Shown here in pieces: positions 40,291 to 56,752 of a DNA stretch of 64,000 bases (its first letter is position 1; each line of letters starts with the position of its first letter). Source of the DNA: Neocallimastix lanati (nom. inval.). Taxonomy: Eukaryota; Neocallimastigomycota; Neocallimastigomycetes; Neocallimastigales; Neocallimastigaceae. Location: the NCBI GenBank assembly GCA_016946835.1, contig JACVTC010000004.1, positions 2,200,001-2,264,000 of the forward strand, in the 5' to 3' direction. The notes below the pieces were generated by a model, which ran no database searches, was not told the origin of the DNA, and saw only the letters and a list, made by a program, of their open reading frames with translations. The translations under genes were made by a program, and so were the position numbers.

Positions 40291-43200
40291 TTTAATATTA
40301 TTTATTTATTTATTTATTTATTTTAATTTCAATGTTATAAAGAGCTTAATTGTAGATAATTAGTTTTTTTTTTTTTTTTTAATAGATAATTTTTTTTTTT
40401 TTTAATTGATTTCTTAATTATTTATTATCAATTGGTATATTGTTTAATTGTAATATTTTATATTGACAATTTTTCATATTTTACAAATGATATAAAAGCA
40501 TAATTCGAATTTGATTTATATATATATATATATCTACAAAAATACGAAAATTATTAGATATTTCAAAAAATCTATTTCTATATAATTATATAGAGAAAAT
40601 AAACTTTTATTATTATTATTTTTTTATGAATATATTTATTTTCTTTATTTATATTTTTATCAACAACAATAACAATAAAATAAATTTAATTATTATATTA
40701 GATATTAAAATAATTTTAAAATTATTAAATTTATTTTTATTATTTAAGGATATATATATTTTAAAATATATTAATTTGTTATAATAAAACTTTCATTATT
40801 TTTTATTTAATTGATAATTAAATAATTTGAATATATATATTAATTAATAATAATCATTAAAGGTAAAAATAAATATATATATTTTTTTCTATAATTTGTT
40901 TTAATATATATATATAAAATTCTTTATTTTATATCTATAAAAAAAAATAAAATAAAAAATAAAATAATAAAAAATAAAAATAAAAAATATCTACTTATAA
41001 TAATAATATTAACAATAATAATAATAATAATATTGATAATAATTATTAAATAAATAAAAAAAAAAAAAAAAAGAGAGAAATAAAAATAAAAATCGAAACA
41101 GAAACAAAAAAAATTTTAAACTTTATTAATTATTACATTATTTAATTTTTAAAATTTTATATAATATTCATATATTGTAATACATTTAAATATATATTAA
41201 TGATGAAACCAAATAACTTTTTTTTTGTATTCATATCATAATAATTAAAAATATAAAAAATTAATATGAAAATTAATATAATTATTAAATACACTACCTA
41301 TTTAATATTTCATGTTTTTTTTTTTTTTCTTTTCTAGAACAATTTTTTAAAAAAAAGTTAAGTATAATTATTCTTATAGAAAGTTATTCATTCAATATTT
41401 ATAAATATTGAAATTTATTATTTATTTTCAATACGATACTATTAGTTTGTTATTGATGTTTCATTATTGGTATTAATTTTAAATTACTAATAGTAATCAT
41501 TATTTTAGTATTCTGTCAACAACTAAAAAAGAATTAAAGTAGCAATAAAAAATTTTATAAAAAGAAACAAAATAATAATAAAATATTTTATAATATTATG
41601 TACTATATTAAGATATATGAATATAATTGTTTATGGTAATAAAATTGCCAAAAAAAATAATTAAATAATTTAATATATTTTATTAATAAAATTTATTAAT
41701 TTTAATAATAATTAAAGTTATAAAAGTATTTGTAATTATGAAAATATAATTCAAAATAAATTAGTAATAAATAATGTTTGTACTTTATATACATTTTATA
41801 TTGAAACTTAAATTTTTCACGTAATACAAAAAAGAATTATGAAATAATCTATTTTTGGAAATATTATTAATAAGTTCCCACCTTTTAATTATTATGGCCT
41901 GTATACAAGTTAAAATTGTTTTATAGCGAATTACTTTTTTTTTTTTAATATTAATAGAACAGAAACTTATGGATGAATTTACTACATTTGAGAGTATTTT
42001 TAAAATGTTACATATAGAATCCTTTTTTTTTTTTTTTAATTTGTTTATTAAATCAAATATAGGTAATTTTAAAAAAGAAGCAATTATAAGAGAAAATTAT
42101 ATTTTATTGAACATTAAAGTATTGACCTAATGTTCTAGGCTATTAAACCCTAATTGAATAAAATATTCTATTAGATCAATTAGTGCCAGTTCTTCATCAA
42201 ATTTTTTAATCATTTTTGACTGAATTAATTTAATTGAGATAAGTTCATAAAATTTTATAGAAGAATTATATTCTTATCATACACAATTTTTTTATATTTA
42301 CTCTATCATAGAATTTTATATTGAAAAATTAATATGTTTTAAATGCTAGAACCTTTTTTTTTTTTATTTATTTATGTATTAAATGTGGGAACTTTTTTAT
42401 TTATTATTTATTTCTTAACTCTATATCATTAATTATTAATTCTTTATATTTTAGAGGTGATACAAAAACACAAATATAATTAAATATTTAATACATTACA
42501 CAAATATTATATTAAAAAAATTAATTAAAACAATTTTAAAACATATACGAAAATATTAAATTATTTTTTATTTATATTATGTATATTATGATTTTATTGG
42601 TTATAAATTTTTTTATTTGTGAAACCATCTAATGTAATATAAAATTTAACATCATATTTTTTAAATTAATATTAAAATAAATCAATAAATAAATTATTAT
42701 TTAGTAATAAATGAATATTTCAAATATAAAGGTAACGTAATACTACACTACTGTTATTTTTAATTAAAATAAATTAAATTATTAATTTAATATTATAGTT
42801 TTATTTTTTAAAATAGATTATCAATCGAAAAATTAAATAAAAAGTTCAGACTTTTGAACATGAAGTTTAAAAACTTTAAATACAAAGTTTATTTTTATAA
42901 ATAATAAATATTTTTTTTATAAATAATAATAGTAAAATAAATAAATAAATAAATAAATTGCTAATATTTAATATAGTAGTAGTATTATAGAAATTTTATA
43001 AAACAGGTATATATATATATATATATTTATATATTTTCTATAAAATTAATTATTCATATAGCATTATAAAATTATTGAATAAATTTTAAAAAAGAAAAAA
43101 TGCATTTTAACATAAATTCTTGCTTTAAAAACAGTATACTTTTAAATTAATAATTATAAATATAATTATTTATATCATCTTTCTTTTTTTTTTTTTTGTT

Positions 43201-43491
43201 GTTGACTTTATTAAAATTTATTTTCAAAATAATAATAATAATTATTATTATTATTTATTATTTATTTTTTATTTTTTTTTTTATATGTAATTTCATCCTA
43301 TGGTGTATTACTTTTGAATCTTTAACTATACAATTTTTTAATATTATATATATATTTAATCTTCCTAAAAATCATTTATATAATAATTAAAAAGTTAAGA
43401 TTAATCTTATTATTATTTTTATTGAAAGATTAATCTGAACTTTTAATAAATGTACGTTATTGACTTTTATTTTTAATTTTAATTTTCTTTT

Positions 43492-43528
<37 letters not shown>

Positions 43529-43728
43529 AAATTTTAAAACTTATAGTCATCATTAATGTGAAGAAAAAAATTTTTACATAAAACAAAAAATAAAATAACA
43601 ATTTTCTTATATATATATACTGTTTTTTAAAAAAAAAAAATAATAATAATAATTATAATAATAATAATAAAAATAAAAAAAATAAATAAATAATAAAGTA
43701 ATAAAAAAAATTATTAATCTATCAAGGA
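40291..43728. other. Intergenic between 7TM and CK1 genes
   Basis: AT-rich. About 41860-42250 is less extreme in composition and holds small frames on both strands (for example 28 codons at 42130-42216, minus, reading FDEELALIDLIEYFIQLGF). This may be a decayed gene or element fragment but is too short to name. The frame at 43196-43390 is low-complexity. Confidence 0.5.
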
Positions 43729-46286
<2,558 letters not shown>

Positions 46287-46410
46287 TATGGTAAATTATT
46301 ATTATTTTTTTATGTATAATTATATAATTACTATTTACAAAAACGTTAAGTTATATGTAACTTTATATTATATTACAAACGAGTAACTTAAAAAGAAAAA
46401 GAAAAGAAAA

Positions 46411-46461
<51 letters not shown>

Positions 46462-46538
46462 TAAAAAAGAAAATAAAATAAAAAAAAATTATGTAAAAAT
46501 GATAATTTTAACAAAATTTATATATTATTATTATTATT

Positions 46539-46738
46539 ATTTTATTTTTGTTTTTGTTTGTGTTTGTATTTTTTCGTCTTTTTTTTTTTTTTTTTTTTTT
46601 TTTTTTGATATTTAATATTTAATATATATACATATATAATTATTTTATTCTTGTTTTTGTTTGTGTTTGTATTTTTTTGTCTTTTTTTTTTTTTTTTTTT
46701 TGATATTTAATATTTAATATATATACATATATATATTA
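46539..46738. repeat. ~103-bp tandem duplication upstream of CK1
   Basis: Each copy runs ATTTTATT(T/C)TTGTTTTTG, TTTGTGTTTGTATTTTTT, GTC plus a long T run, then GATATTTAATATTTAAT and TATATACATATATA. Copies start near 46539 and 46642 and differ mainly in T-run length. It lies 250-450 bp upstream of the CK1 start codon, so it could be part of the promoter region. Confidence 0.88.
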
Positions 46739-47612
46739 TGATTATTTATTTTATTATATATATATATTTCACTTTATTAAAATTATTCTATATTTGCAAA
46801 TAGGGGAACGTATTTTTAATTTTATTATTTTTATAATTTTTGATATATATTTATATTTTAAAAATATAAAATATAAAATATAAAATATAAATAGTAAATA
46901 TTTATTATTATTATTTTTTCTTATTATTATATCTATTTTTTTATTTTCTTGAAATTTATTTTTTCATGATTTGTTGTTATTTTTTTTGTAACTTTTTTTT
47001 TTTTTTTTTTATTTTTTAATGAATGGTATAATATAAAAATAGAAGATATATATTATATTTGTATTATTAAATAATAATAATATTATTATATAGTATTTGA
47101 GATTAGTACTTTTAAAAATCAATTGTAAAAAAAAAAAAAAAAAAAAAAAAAAGTTAATTAATCTATTATTGTATAATATACATAATTATAAATATAAAAT
47201 TATATGTGATAATTGTATATTTATATTTACAATCATTGCCAGATAATTGTAACCTATAATATATACAAGAAAACAGAACAAGACAATAGTACGTTAATTA
47301 TTATTATTATTAGCTTTTTATTTTTTATTTTAGCTTTGGTTTAAGTTTTAATTCTTATTATTATAAAATTATGTAGTTTAATTATATAAAAAAGTGTATT
47401 TAAAAGGTACTATAATTTGTTTTTTGTTTCTTTTTTTTTAATAGTATTTCAAACTTTGATATTTTTCATTGTTTTCAGTTATATTACAGGTAAAATTCTT
47501 AAATAATAAGATTTTATCTTAAAATAATATGGAAAAAAAAAAAAAAAAAAAAAAAGCGTTAATAATATTTTTTTTTTGTAAAGTAACAAAGAACAGTAAT
47601 TTTCTCTAAGAG

Positions 47613-47646
<34 letters not shown>

Positions 47647-48651
47647 AAAAAAGAAAGATCAATAAATCATATAAATGAATAAACTATTTATTTATTAAAA
47701 TAATTACCTCTTTTTGTTTTAAATGGCTTTCATTTTCTTATGTACACAATAGTATTTTTCTTTAAAATAAAGCTATTTCTTTTAGTTTTATCTCTAAAAA
47801 AATTTTTTCCCTTATTTTAAAGTCTATATAATAAAAAAAAATTTTTTTTTCTTAATAAATTTATATTAAATATTTATATTAAAATTTTTAATAAATAATA
47901 GTAAAAAGTTATTAACTATTAAGTTATTATTATCATAAACATGCCGTTATTTACTACAGATATATTATATTAATATATCAAATTATAATATCTCATTTTT
48001 TACTATATGAATTCTTTATCATCAATTTAATAATATAATAATTTTTTTTAAAAATATCTTTTTTTTTTTTTTTATTTCTGAAAGTGCTAATTAATAAAAT
48101 AAGTTATATGGTCATTTCAAAAATAATAAAAACATTTAAATATATAATAATAAAAGTTATTTAATTTATATATTATTTTAAATTAATGGTTGTTATATTT
48201 TCTTATTTAAATTCTAAGATGTTTAAAAATATAACAATTATCAAAATAAAATGAAATATAATTGAATTTATTTTTATTTATTATTTTTTAAAAAAATTAT
48301 CCATAAATAATCATTACATATATTTATAAAAGAAAAGTATATTGAAAATATTATTGATGTAAAATATTTTCATAATAATTTTTTTCTTTCTTTTTTAATA
48401 TTATTTTATTTTTTTCAAACTATTTATATTATTATTTAGTTCTTTGATTTCATACTCTTTTTTTTTTTTTTTTTTTTTTGTTAATTTTATTTTTTTTATT
48501 ATTTTCCTTTTTGTTTTCAAAAAGAAAAAAAATAAAAAAATTACTTTCGTAATATGTGTGCAGTATTCTTTAAATATATTTTATCAATTAGTGGACTTCT
48601 TTATTATTATTATTATTATTATTATTGTTATTGTTATTGTTATTGTTATTA

Positions 48652-48685
<34 letters not shown>

Positions 48686-50299
48686 ATTATTATTATTATT
48701 ATTATTATTTTAAAAAAAAAAAATAAAAATAAAAAAATAAAATAAAATAAAATAAAAAGTATAAATACAAGAATAATATAGAATTATATATAATAAATAA
48801 TAAAAATGCACTAAAAAAGGAACAAATTAAAAATAAATAATAATAATTAAATTTTCTTTTTTGCCTTTATAATTTTTCTATTTATAATAGTATTAATAAT
48901 AATAAAAAAGTTATTTAATATAAAACTGATGTTATTAAAATAATATATATATAAAGAAATTGTTTTACACAATTTTTAACAAATGACTTTATCTTATTAT
49001 TATTATTAAATTCATTGATATATATAGTAATAATTATCTTACATTAACATATATATATTTTTTTCTATTAACGTTGTAAATAAAGAGTAAACTTTTATAA
49101 AAAAAATAATAATAATAAATAAATAAATAAATAAATTAAATAGATAAATAGATAAAACTGAACCTGACAACAATAAAAATATTATTTTAATAAAAAAGTA
49201 AACTTTTTTTTTTTATAAAAAAATAATAATTTTCTAAATAAAATAAAATAAAAAATATATGAATTTTTAATTAAATTATTAAATAAAATAAAATAAATTA
49301 ATATATTATAATAATTTAGTTTTAAAGTTTATTTACATTGATAAAATTTAATTTACCTTTTTTGTATATTATTACTTCAATAAATTTTTAAAATTTTCAA
49401 ACATAATCATATTTAATTTTAAATGATAGCTATATCATTTATTATAATTTTTTAATAACATTTTAGTATATAAAAAATGGACTGAAATAAGAACATTTGT
49501 ATATATACTATTTTTTTTTAAACTTAGTTTTATATATATCATTATAATAATTAATATCAACTTTAATTTGCTTTTTTATTAAATTAATATATATATATAT
49601 ATATATTAATATATATATATATTTATCAAAAGTTTTTAAAAAATATGTTTAAAAGAACCATTAGTAAACTAATATGTCTTTAAAATAAAATGTACATACC
49701 AATTAGAAAACTAATTAAAGTTAATAGAAGATAGTTTAAAATTATCATTAAAATCTTCTAATAATACCAAATATATGTTTTAATTTCTATAGTCATGTCA
49801 TTTTAATTATATAAATAAAATGATATGATTATTGAAATTAAAATAATTTTTATTTTCAAATATATCATTTTTTTTATATAAAATCTTTAAATTTGACTCG
49901 ATACTAAAAATATATAAATATGATTTGTTTTATTATAATCTTATTTTCTTTTATTTAATTTAATAATAAAAACGTCATTCAAACAAAGAAATGTTAATAA
50001 TATGAAAACTTTAAACCATGTCATTTCATAGTCTATTCAAGATCAAAGTAATAATAATAATTTCTATTATTTCATATTTTATTATATATTGAAATTTAGT
50101 TTATCATACCACTACCATACTAATAAATAATATATAATTATTAAAATAATTAAATTATATTTGTTCGATTATATCTTAAAATTTTCATATATCCTATCCT
50201 CATTATTTTTTAATTTAATATTTTTATATAACCTTTTATAACAACATTATTGTATATTAGTTATTTCAATTATCAACATTTTTAATATATATATATATA

Positions 50300-50335
50300 T
50301 TGTAAAACTAATAAATAATGTTATTAGTTTTACAA
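50300..50335. other. Perfect hairpin, 15-bp arms
   Basis: Arms TTGTAAAACTAATAA and TTATTAGTTTTACAA with a 6-nt loop ATAATG. No target duplication is seen around it. Too regular to be typical of the surrounding sequence; function unknown. Confidence 0.6.
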
Positions 50336-50973
50336 AATTATAAAAAACTTATTAAATATCATATATATATAAAAAAAAAATTAATAATAATAATAATGCA
50401 AATATAATATTAGATTTATTATTTTTTGAATATAAGAACTATTAATTTTTAGATAAAAAATAGTATAATGGCCATTTCCATCTTTTGTTTTTATAAAAAA
50501 ATAAAATATTTATAGAAAAAAAAAAATAGATAATATTACTAATATTTATAATATTTATAATAATCAATTATAATACTATAATTATTCATATGATTTATTA
50601 CAATTTTTTATAAAAAAAAATATTATTATTATTATTATGATGATGTTATTGTTAAAAAGAATATCAATAGATTAAATATTTAAACTTATTTATAAACAAA
50701 TTTAAAATATTTTTAACATTTTAAACATTTTAAAATAAAAATTCCAATTTTTTCATATGTACTTAAAATTGAACCTTAATTTTATTTACATATTTATTTA
50801 TTATTTATTATTTATTATTTATTCATTAATTATTTTCTTATTTATTTATTATTTATTATTTATTATTTATTATTTATTATTTATTATTTATTATTTATTA
50901 TTTATTATTTATTATTTATTATTTATTATTTATTATTTATTATTTATTATTTATTATTTATTATTTATTATTT

Positions 50974-51179
50974 TGTTAAGAATTAAGAATTTAGGTTTTA
51001 TAATTATGTCAACTTTATTAATATATTTTTTTGATAAAGAGTTACTAGCACTTAATTATTCTAAATTAAATGCTTTTATATTAATACATTGTGGCTAATA
51101 CATTATTTATATTACATTACATTTTATTACATTAATCTCATATTCACGTATTATAACATCATATTCACATATTCTAACA
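50974..51179 (-). repeat. Element B 3' LTR (left)
   Basis: 206 bp, TG..CA ends, preceded by TATTT. Shares the conserved blocks with the element A LTR. Confidence 0.92.
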
Positions 51180-51223
51180 TTCCCCCCTAAACCTAGTTTT
51201 TCTAAAAGATAAAATTCGGTTTA
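51180..51223 (-). promoter_or_regulatory. Element B polypurine tract and adjoining hairpin
   Basis: On the minus strand AGGGGGGAA ends at the 3' LTR. The neighbouring arms TAAACCTAGTTTT (51188-51200) and AAAATTCGGTTTA (51211-51223) pair at 11 of 13 positions. Position and form match element A. Confidence 0.75.
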
Positions 51224-51375
51224 TAGGTGAATATGTGTAAATTACTATTATTCTAAAATTTAATTTTTTACAAAATTCATTCTCTTTTATAAATTTTTCT
51301 TAATTGAAATTTTAAACATTTAATGCATATTTTTTATTTATTTTATTCAAAAAATTTATATTATTAAATACTATT

Positions 51376-51659
51376 ACGTTTTTGTGGTTAAACGTTTAAA
51401 CCTTTAATATAATTCAAACTTAATGTTTATTGTAGGTTGGATACTCTTATGGTTTTATACCAATCCTATCTTTATATAAATGTTTATATTTATGGCTACT
51501 CTTTAGGTTTTACGCCATTTAATTATGTTTATATGTATATAGCTACTCTTTAGGATTTACGCTATTTCAATTATGTTTATATGTATATAGCTACTCTTTA
51601 GGATTTACGCTATTTCAATTATGTTTATATGTATGATGACCTCTTGGGTATTACATCAT
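51376..51659 (-). ncRNA. Element B hairpin array (six hairpins, four in regular ~47-bp spacing)
   Basis: Hairpins at 51376-51395 (ACG..CGT), 51435-51466 (AGGTTGGATA / TATACCAATCCT with two bulges), 51492-51518 (ATGGC..GCCAT), 51539-51565 (ATAGC..GCTAT), 51587-51613 (ATAGC..GCTAT) and 51633-51659 (ATGATG..CATCAT). The last four are each 27 nt and start 46-48 nt apart. Loops are alike (plus strand TACTCTTTAGGNTTTAC, or ACCTCTTGGGTATTA in the last). Paired changes GC to AT in the stems keep pairing, which is covariation within a single array. No protein is encoded. Confidence 0.65.
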
Positions 51660-51960
51660 TTAAGAATCAATATTGTATTTATAAATTATTCTTTAATAAA
51701 ATATACTAAATAATATTCAAAAGATATTTAATTATCAATTAATGTTTTGATGTTTTCAGTATAATTTTCATTAAGAGTCTCAGTATTGTATGAGAAAATA
51801 TAATTTATACTAATATATGTTCTATATGTTTAGAGCTTTAATTTACTTTTATTCTACTTGGGGATTCTCTTTTATCAACTATATTAAATTTTTACGCGTT
51901 TCTTCAGTTTTTGTAATCTTGATCATTTCAAATGTTCGAAATCAATTTTATTTATTTTTC

Positions 51961-51975
51961 TAAGATTGACATAAT
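51961..51975 (-). other. Element B leader segment partly complementary to its LTR
   Basis: TAAGATTGACATAAT pairs with ATTATGTCAACTTTA of the LTR at 13 of 15 positions, plus one possible G-U. It corresponds to 30223-30237 of element A. Confidence 0.5.
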
Positions 51976-52067
51976 GAGCAACTTTTATCGCAATTTTAGT
52001 TTCCAATTTATTTCCTTGACATAATATTACATTCGGCTAAGGATTTCTATTCCAAAGAATCCTTTCT

Positions 52068-52090
52068 AAGAGTCGATGAGACTCTTAATC
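52068..52090 (-). other. Element B primer-binding site, tRNA-Lys(CUU)-like
   Basis: Same 23 bp as element A, abutting the LTR. The plus strand shows the tRNA anticodon-arm sequence TGAGACTCTTAATC. Confidence 0.7.
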
Positions 52091-52296
52091 TGTTAAGAAT
52101 TAAGAATTTAGGTTTTATAATTATGTCAACTTTATTAATATATTTTTGTGATAAAGAGTTACTAGCACTTAATTATTCTAAATTAAATGCTTTTATATTA
52201 ATACATTGTGGCTAATACATTATTTATATTACATTACATTTTATTACATTAATCTCATATTCACGTATTATAACATCATATTCACATATTCTAACA
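52091..52296 (-). repeat. Element B 5' LTR (right)
   Basis: 206 bp, followed by TATTT and the TTTATTA microsatellite. Confidence 0.92.
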
Positions 52297-52630
52297 TATT
52301 TATTATTTATTTATTTATTTATTATTTATTTATTATTTATTATTTATTATTTGTTATTTATTATTTATTATTTATTATTTGTTATTTTTATTTGTTATTT
52401 ATTATTTATTATTTATTATTTATTATTTATTATTTATTATTTATTATTTATTATTTATTATTTATTATTTATTATTTATTATTTATTATTTATTATTTAT
52501 TATTTATTATTTATTATTATTAGTTTTTATTATTTATTATTTATTATTTATTATTTATTATTTATTATTTATTATTTATTATTATTAGTTTTTATTATTT
52601 ATTATTTATTATTTATTATTTATTATTCAT
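52297..52630. repeat. TTTATTA/TTTA microsatellite, host site of element B
   Basis: Mainly TTTATTA heptamers with a few ATTAGTTTTT interruptions. The overlapping Tyr/Leu/Ile frames here are not genes. Confidence 0.95.
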
Positions 52631-54302
<1,672 letters not shown>

Positions 54303-54542
54303 TTAATATTTTTAATAAATTAAACATTTTGAGATATAATCAATTTTTTTTACTATTAATTATATAATAATTATATAATTATATAAATAATATAGAAATA
54401 TTTTTAACATATATTATTTATATTTCCATAAATTTTCTTTCCAAATACATTCTGAATATAAAAAATCATTTAAATAATAGTTTGTATATATATTGCATTG
54501 CATTAATTTTTAGTATTGCATGTTTCATATTATATCCAATTA

Positions 54543-54606
54543 TTTATATTAATCGTTTGAGTAACAAAAAAAAATTTTTTTTTGTTACTCAAACGTTTAT
54601 ATTAAT
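54543..54606. repeat. 42-bp perfect palindrome with 11-bp flanking direct repeats
   Basis: The palindrome 54554-54595 has arms CGTTTGAGTAAC plus A9 and T9 plus GTTACTCAAACG, with no loop. TTTATATTAAT lies directly on both sides (54543-54553 and 54596-54606). The form is that of a minimal inverted-repeat insertion with target-site duplication, though 11 bp is an uncommon duplication length for small DNA transposons. Confidence 0.85.
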
Positions 54607-56400
54607 ATTATAAAATACTTATTGCAATATTGTGTAACCAAAAACCGAGCAATTTTAATAATTTTATATATTGAATTGATAAATTATTTCAATGAAATAT
54701 TAATAAATAATATTAATAAGGTTTATAATATTTATTTTATAATTTTATATGCTTAAACTTTATTAGCATGTAATTTTTAATTGAAAAGAAATAAATTTAA
54801 TCTTAAAAAATAATAAATTATATATAAAAAAATGAAATTTTAATATTAAATACTATAAATTTTGGAAATTTAGATTTTTTCATATATTATTAAATAATTA
54901 TAATACTAATAAATTTTTATATTGACTAATGAATAAAAAAAAATTTAAAAATTTCAATAAAGATAACATTATGTATATACATCTAATTTTATTAGAAAAA
55001 TAACTTATACACAATCTAAAAATATCTTATTAATATGAATAAGGAGCATTTTATATATATATATATATATCAAGGAGTTATGGTAAATAGTTTAAATTAT
55101 AATTTTCATTTTATCAAATTTGTATTTTTTTATATTTTACTACACAATATGAAAGTATATATTATATAATATTGATTATTAATATTATTAATTGTATTTT
55201 GATTTTATTATAATAAAGCTATCATATTTTAAAATTAATAATCTAAAAAGTATCTTTCATACTTTTAATAATATATTCCTTAAATATAAAGCCTAAAAAA
55301 ATAAAAAATAAAAAATAAAAATAAAAATATAATAATAATTATTATTTATTCAATTTATCATTTATTGAATGATATATATTACTTTATTAAAAGATAATAT
55401 ATTACATAATATATATTACTATTTATATATTATAATTTAATTAGATATTTTCAATATAAAATGTTATAAAATAAAGAGTTATTAAAAAACGACATAAATA
55501 AAATTATCTATAATATATAAATATATTTACTATTAAAAAATTTTTATATATGGATAATATATATAATATAATTTATTAAAATTAAGTAATATATTAATAT
55601 ATTTTCCTATTTGATTTAATTTATTTGCTGTAATACTATTTATTTTTGTAAAATATAAAAGATAAATATAATAACATATTGTGGCTTATGATAATTGATG
55701 TGTTAATGTATTAATAAATAAAAATAATTTGCTATAATAAAATTATACACACAAAAATTTAATAATCATTTAATAAAAAAAAAAAAAAGTGACACAATTG
55801 AAAATGACTATTTTTATAATAAAAAAAAATATATATATATATATATACACTAAATATATTATCACTCATTAATTTCTTTAGAATGATATATTACAATATA
55901 ATAGAATTACTCTATAATATACAATATTCTATTATTATTTGTTTACTAATATAAAAAAATATATATATATTTAAATAATATATCATAAATAATATTAAAA
56001 AAATTTTAAAAATGTATAATTAACAAATTATTAATTTATTATTTATTATTTATTATTTATTATTATCATTATCATTATAATTATTATTATTTTAATAATT
56101 TTCTTCCTTTATCATTGTTAAATTTTCTTCTTAACACAAAAATAAAAATTAAATAGTAAATTCTAAATTTTATTTTTTTCTTTTAATCAATCTTTATTTT
56201 AAGAGATTTTGTATATAAAAGAAAAAAAAATTAATAAGAGTTTTTTCAATATTTATTAATTAAATAAAAAAGTTTAAATAAATATAATACTATATTAGTA
56301 TTATAAATATTTAATATTTTATGTAAATATTTTCAATCATCTTTTAATCTTTTGTTTTTCATTAATTTTCTTTCTTTAAAAAAGCAATATCAACCATAAA

Positions 56401-56434
<34 letters not shown>

Positions 56435-56752
56435 TATAAAAAAGCTATTTCTCTTATAAAGTAATTATATATATTCAATAAAAAGAAACTGTATATTTTC
56501 AATTAATAATCTTTTTTATTAGAATTCATTTTAAACAAAAAAAAAAAAAAAAAAAAAAAAAGTAAAGTATTTATATTTTTGGTTAATTTAATAATATTAA
56601 AAATATCTAATGATTAAAATTGTTTTTTAATTTTATATATATATATATCAACTATATAATATATAACTCTATATAAAAATAATAATAAAAATAATAATAA
56701 TAATTAAAAAAATAAATAAATAAATAAAACATTTTTTTAAACTACTTAGAAA
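54607..56752. other. Intergenic upstream of the coiled-coil gene
   Basis: AT-rich, no exon seen. Close to the start codon lie A/T runs and an AAT tract at about 56401-56433. No promoter element can be named. Confidence 0.6.

Larger units (their letters stand above)
46287..50973. other. Intergenic upstream of the CK1 gene, to LTR element B
   Basis: AT-rich, with (AAT)n at about 46412-46462, the duplication at 46539-46738, poly-A/T runs, a perfect 15-bp-arm hairpin at 50300-50335 and the (TTTA)n host tract of element B (about 50795-50973). Frames at 48444-48745 and 50757-51098 are microsatellite translations. No gene seen. Confidence 0.6.
50974..52296 (-). mobile_element. LTR element B: 1323-bp relative of element A
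   Basis: Two 206-bp terminal repeats (50974-51179, 52091-52296) begin TGTTA and end TAACA. I see one substitution between them (TTTTTTTG against TTTTTGTG). The 5-bp target duplication TATTT lies in a TTTA/TTTATTA microsatellite. The minus strand has the polypurine tract TTTAGGGGGGAA before the left repeat and the tRNA-Lys(CUU)-type primer-binding site against the right repeat, so transcription is from right to left. The 911-bp interior has no coding capacity. Compared with element A the LTR blocks, polypurine tract, primer site, anti-primer-site copy and hairpin array are kept, while the rest has diverged, which is what selection on RNA structure would leave. Confidence 0.9.

Noticed and set aside
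51492-51659. CRISPR-like array (27-nt repeats, ~20-nt spacers)
   Set aside because: The spacers are themselves similar to one another, the repeats covary in their stems, the array lies inside an LTR element and the genome is eukaryotic.
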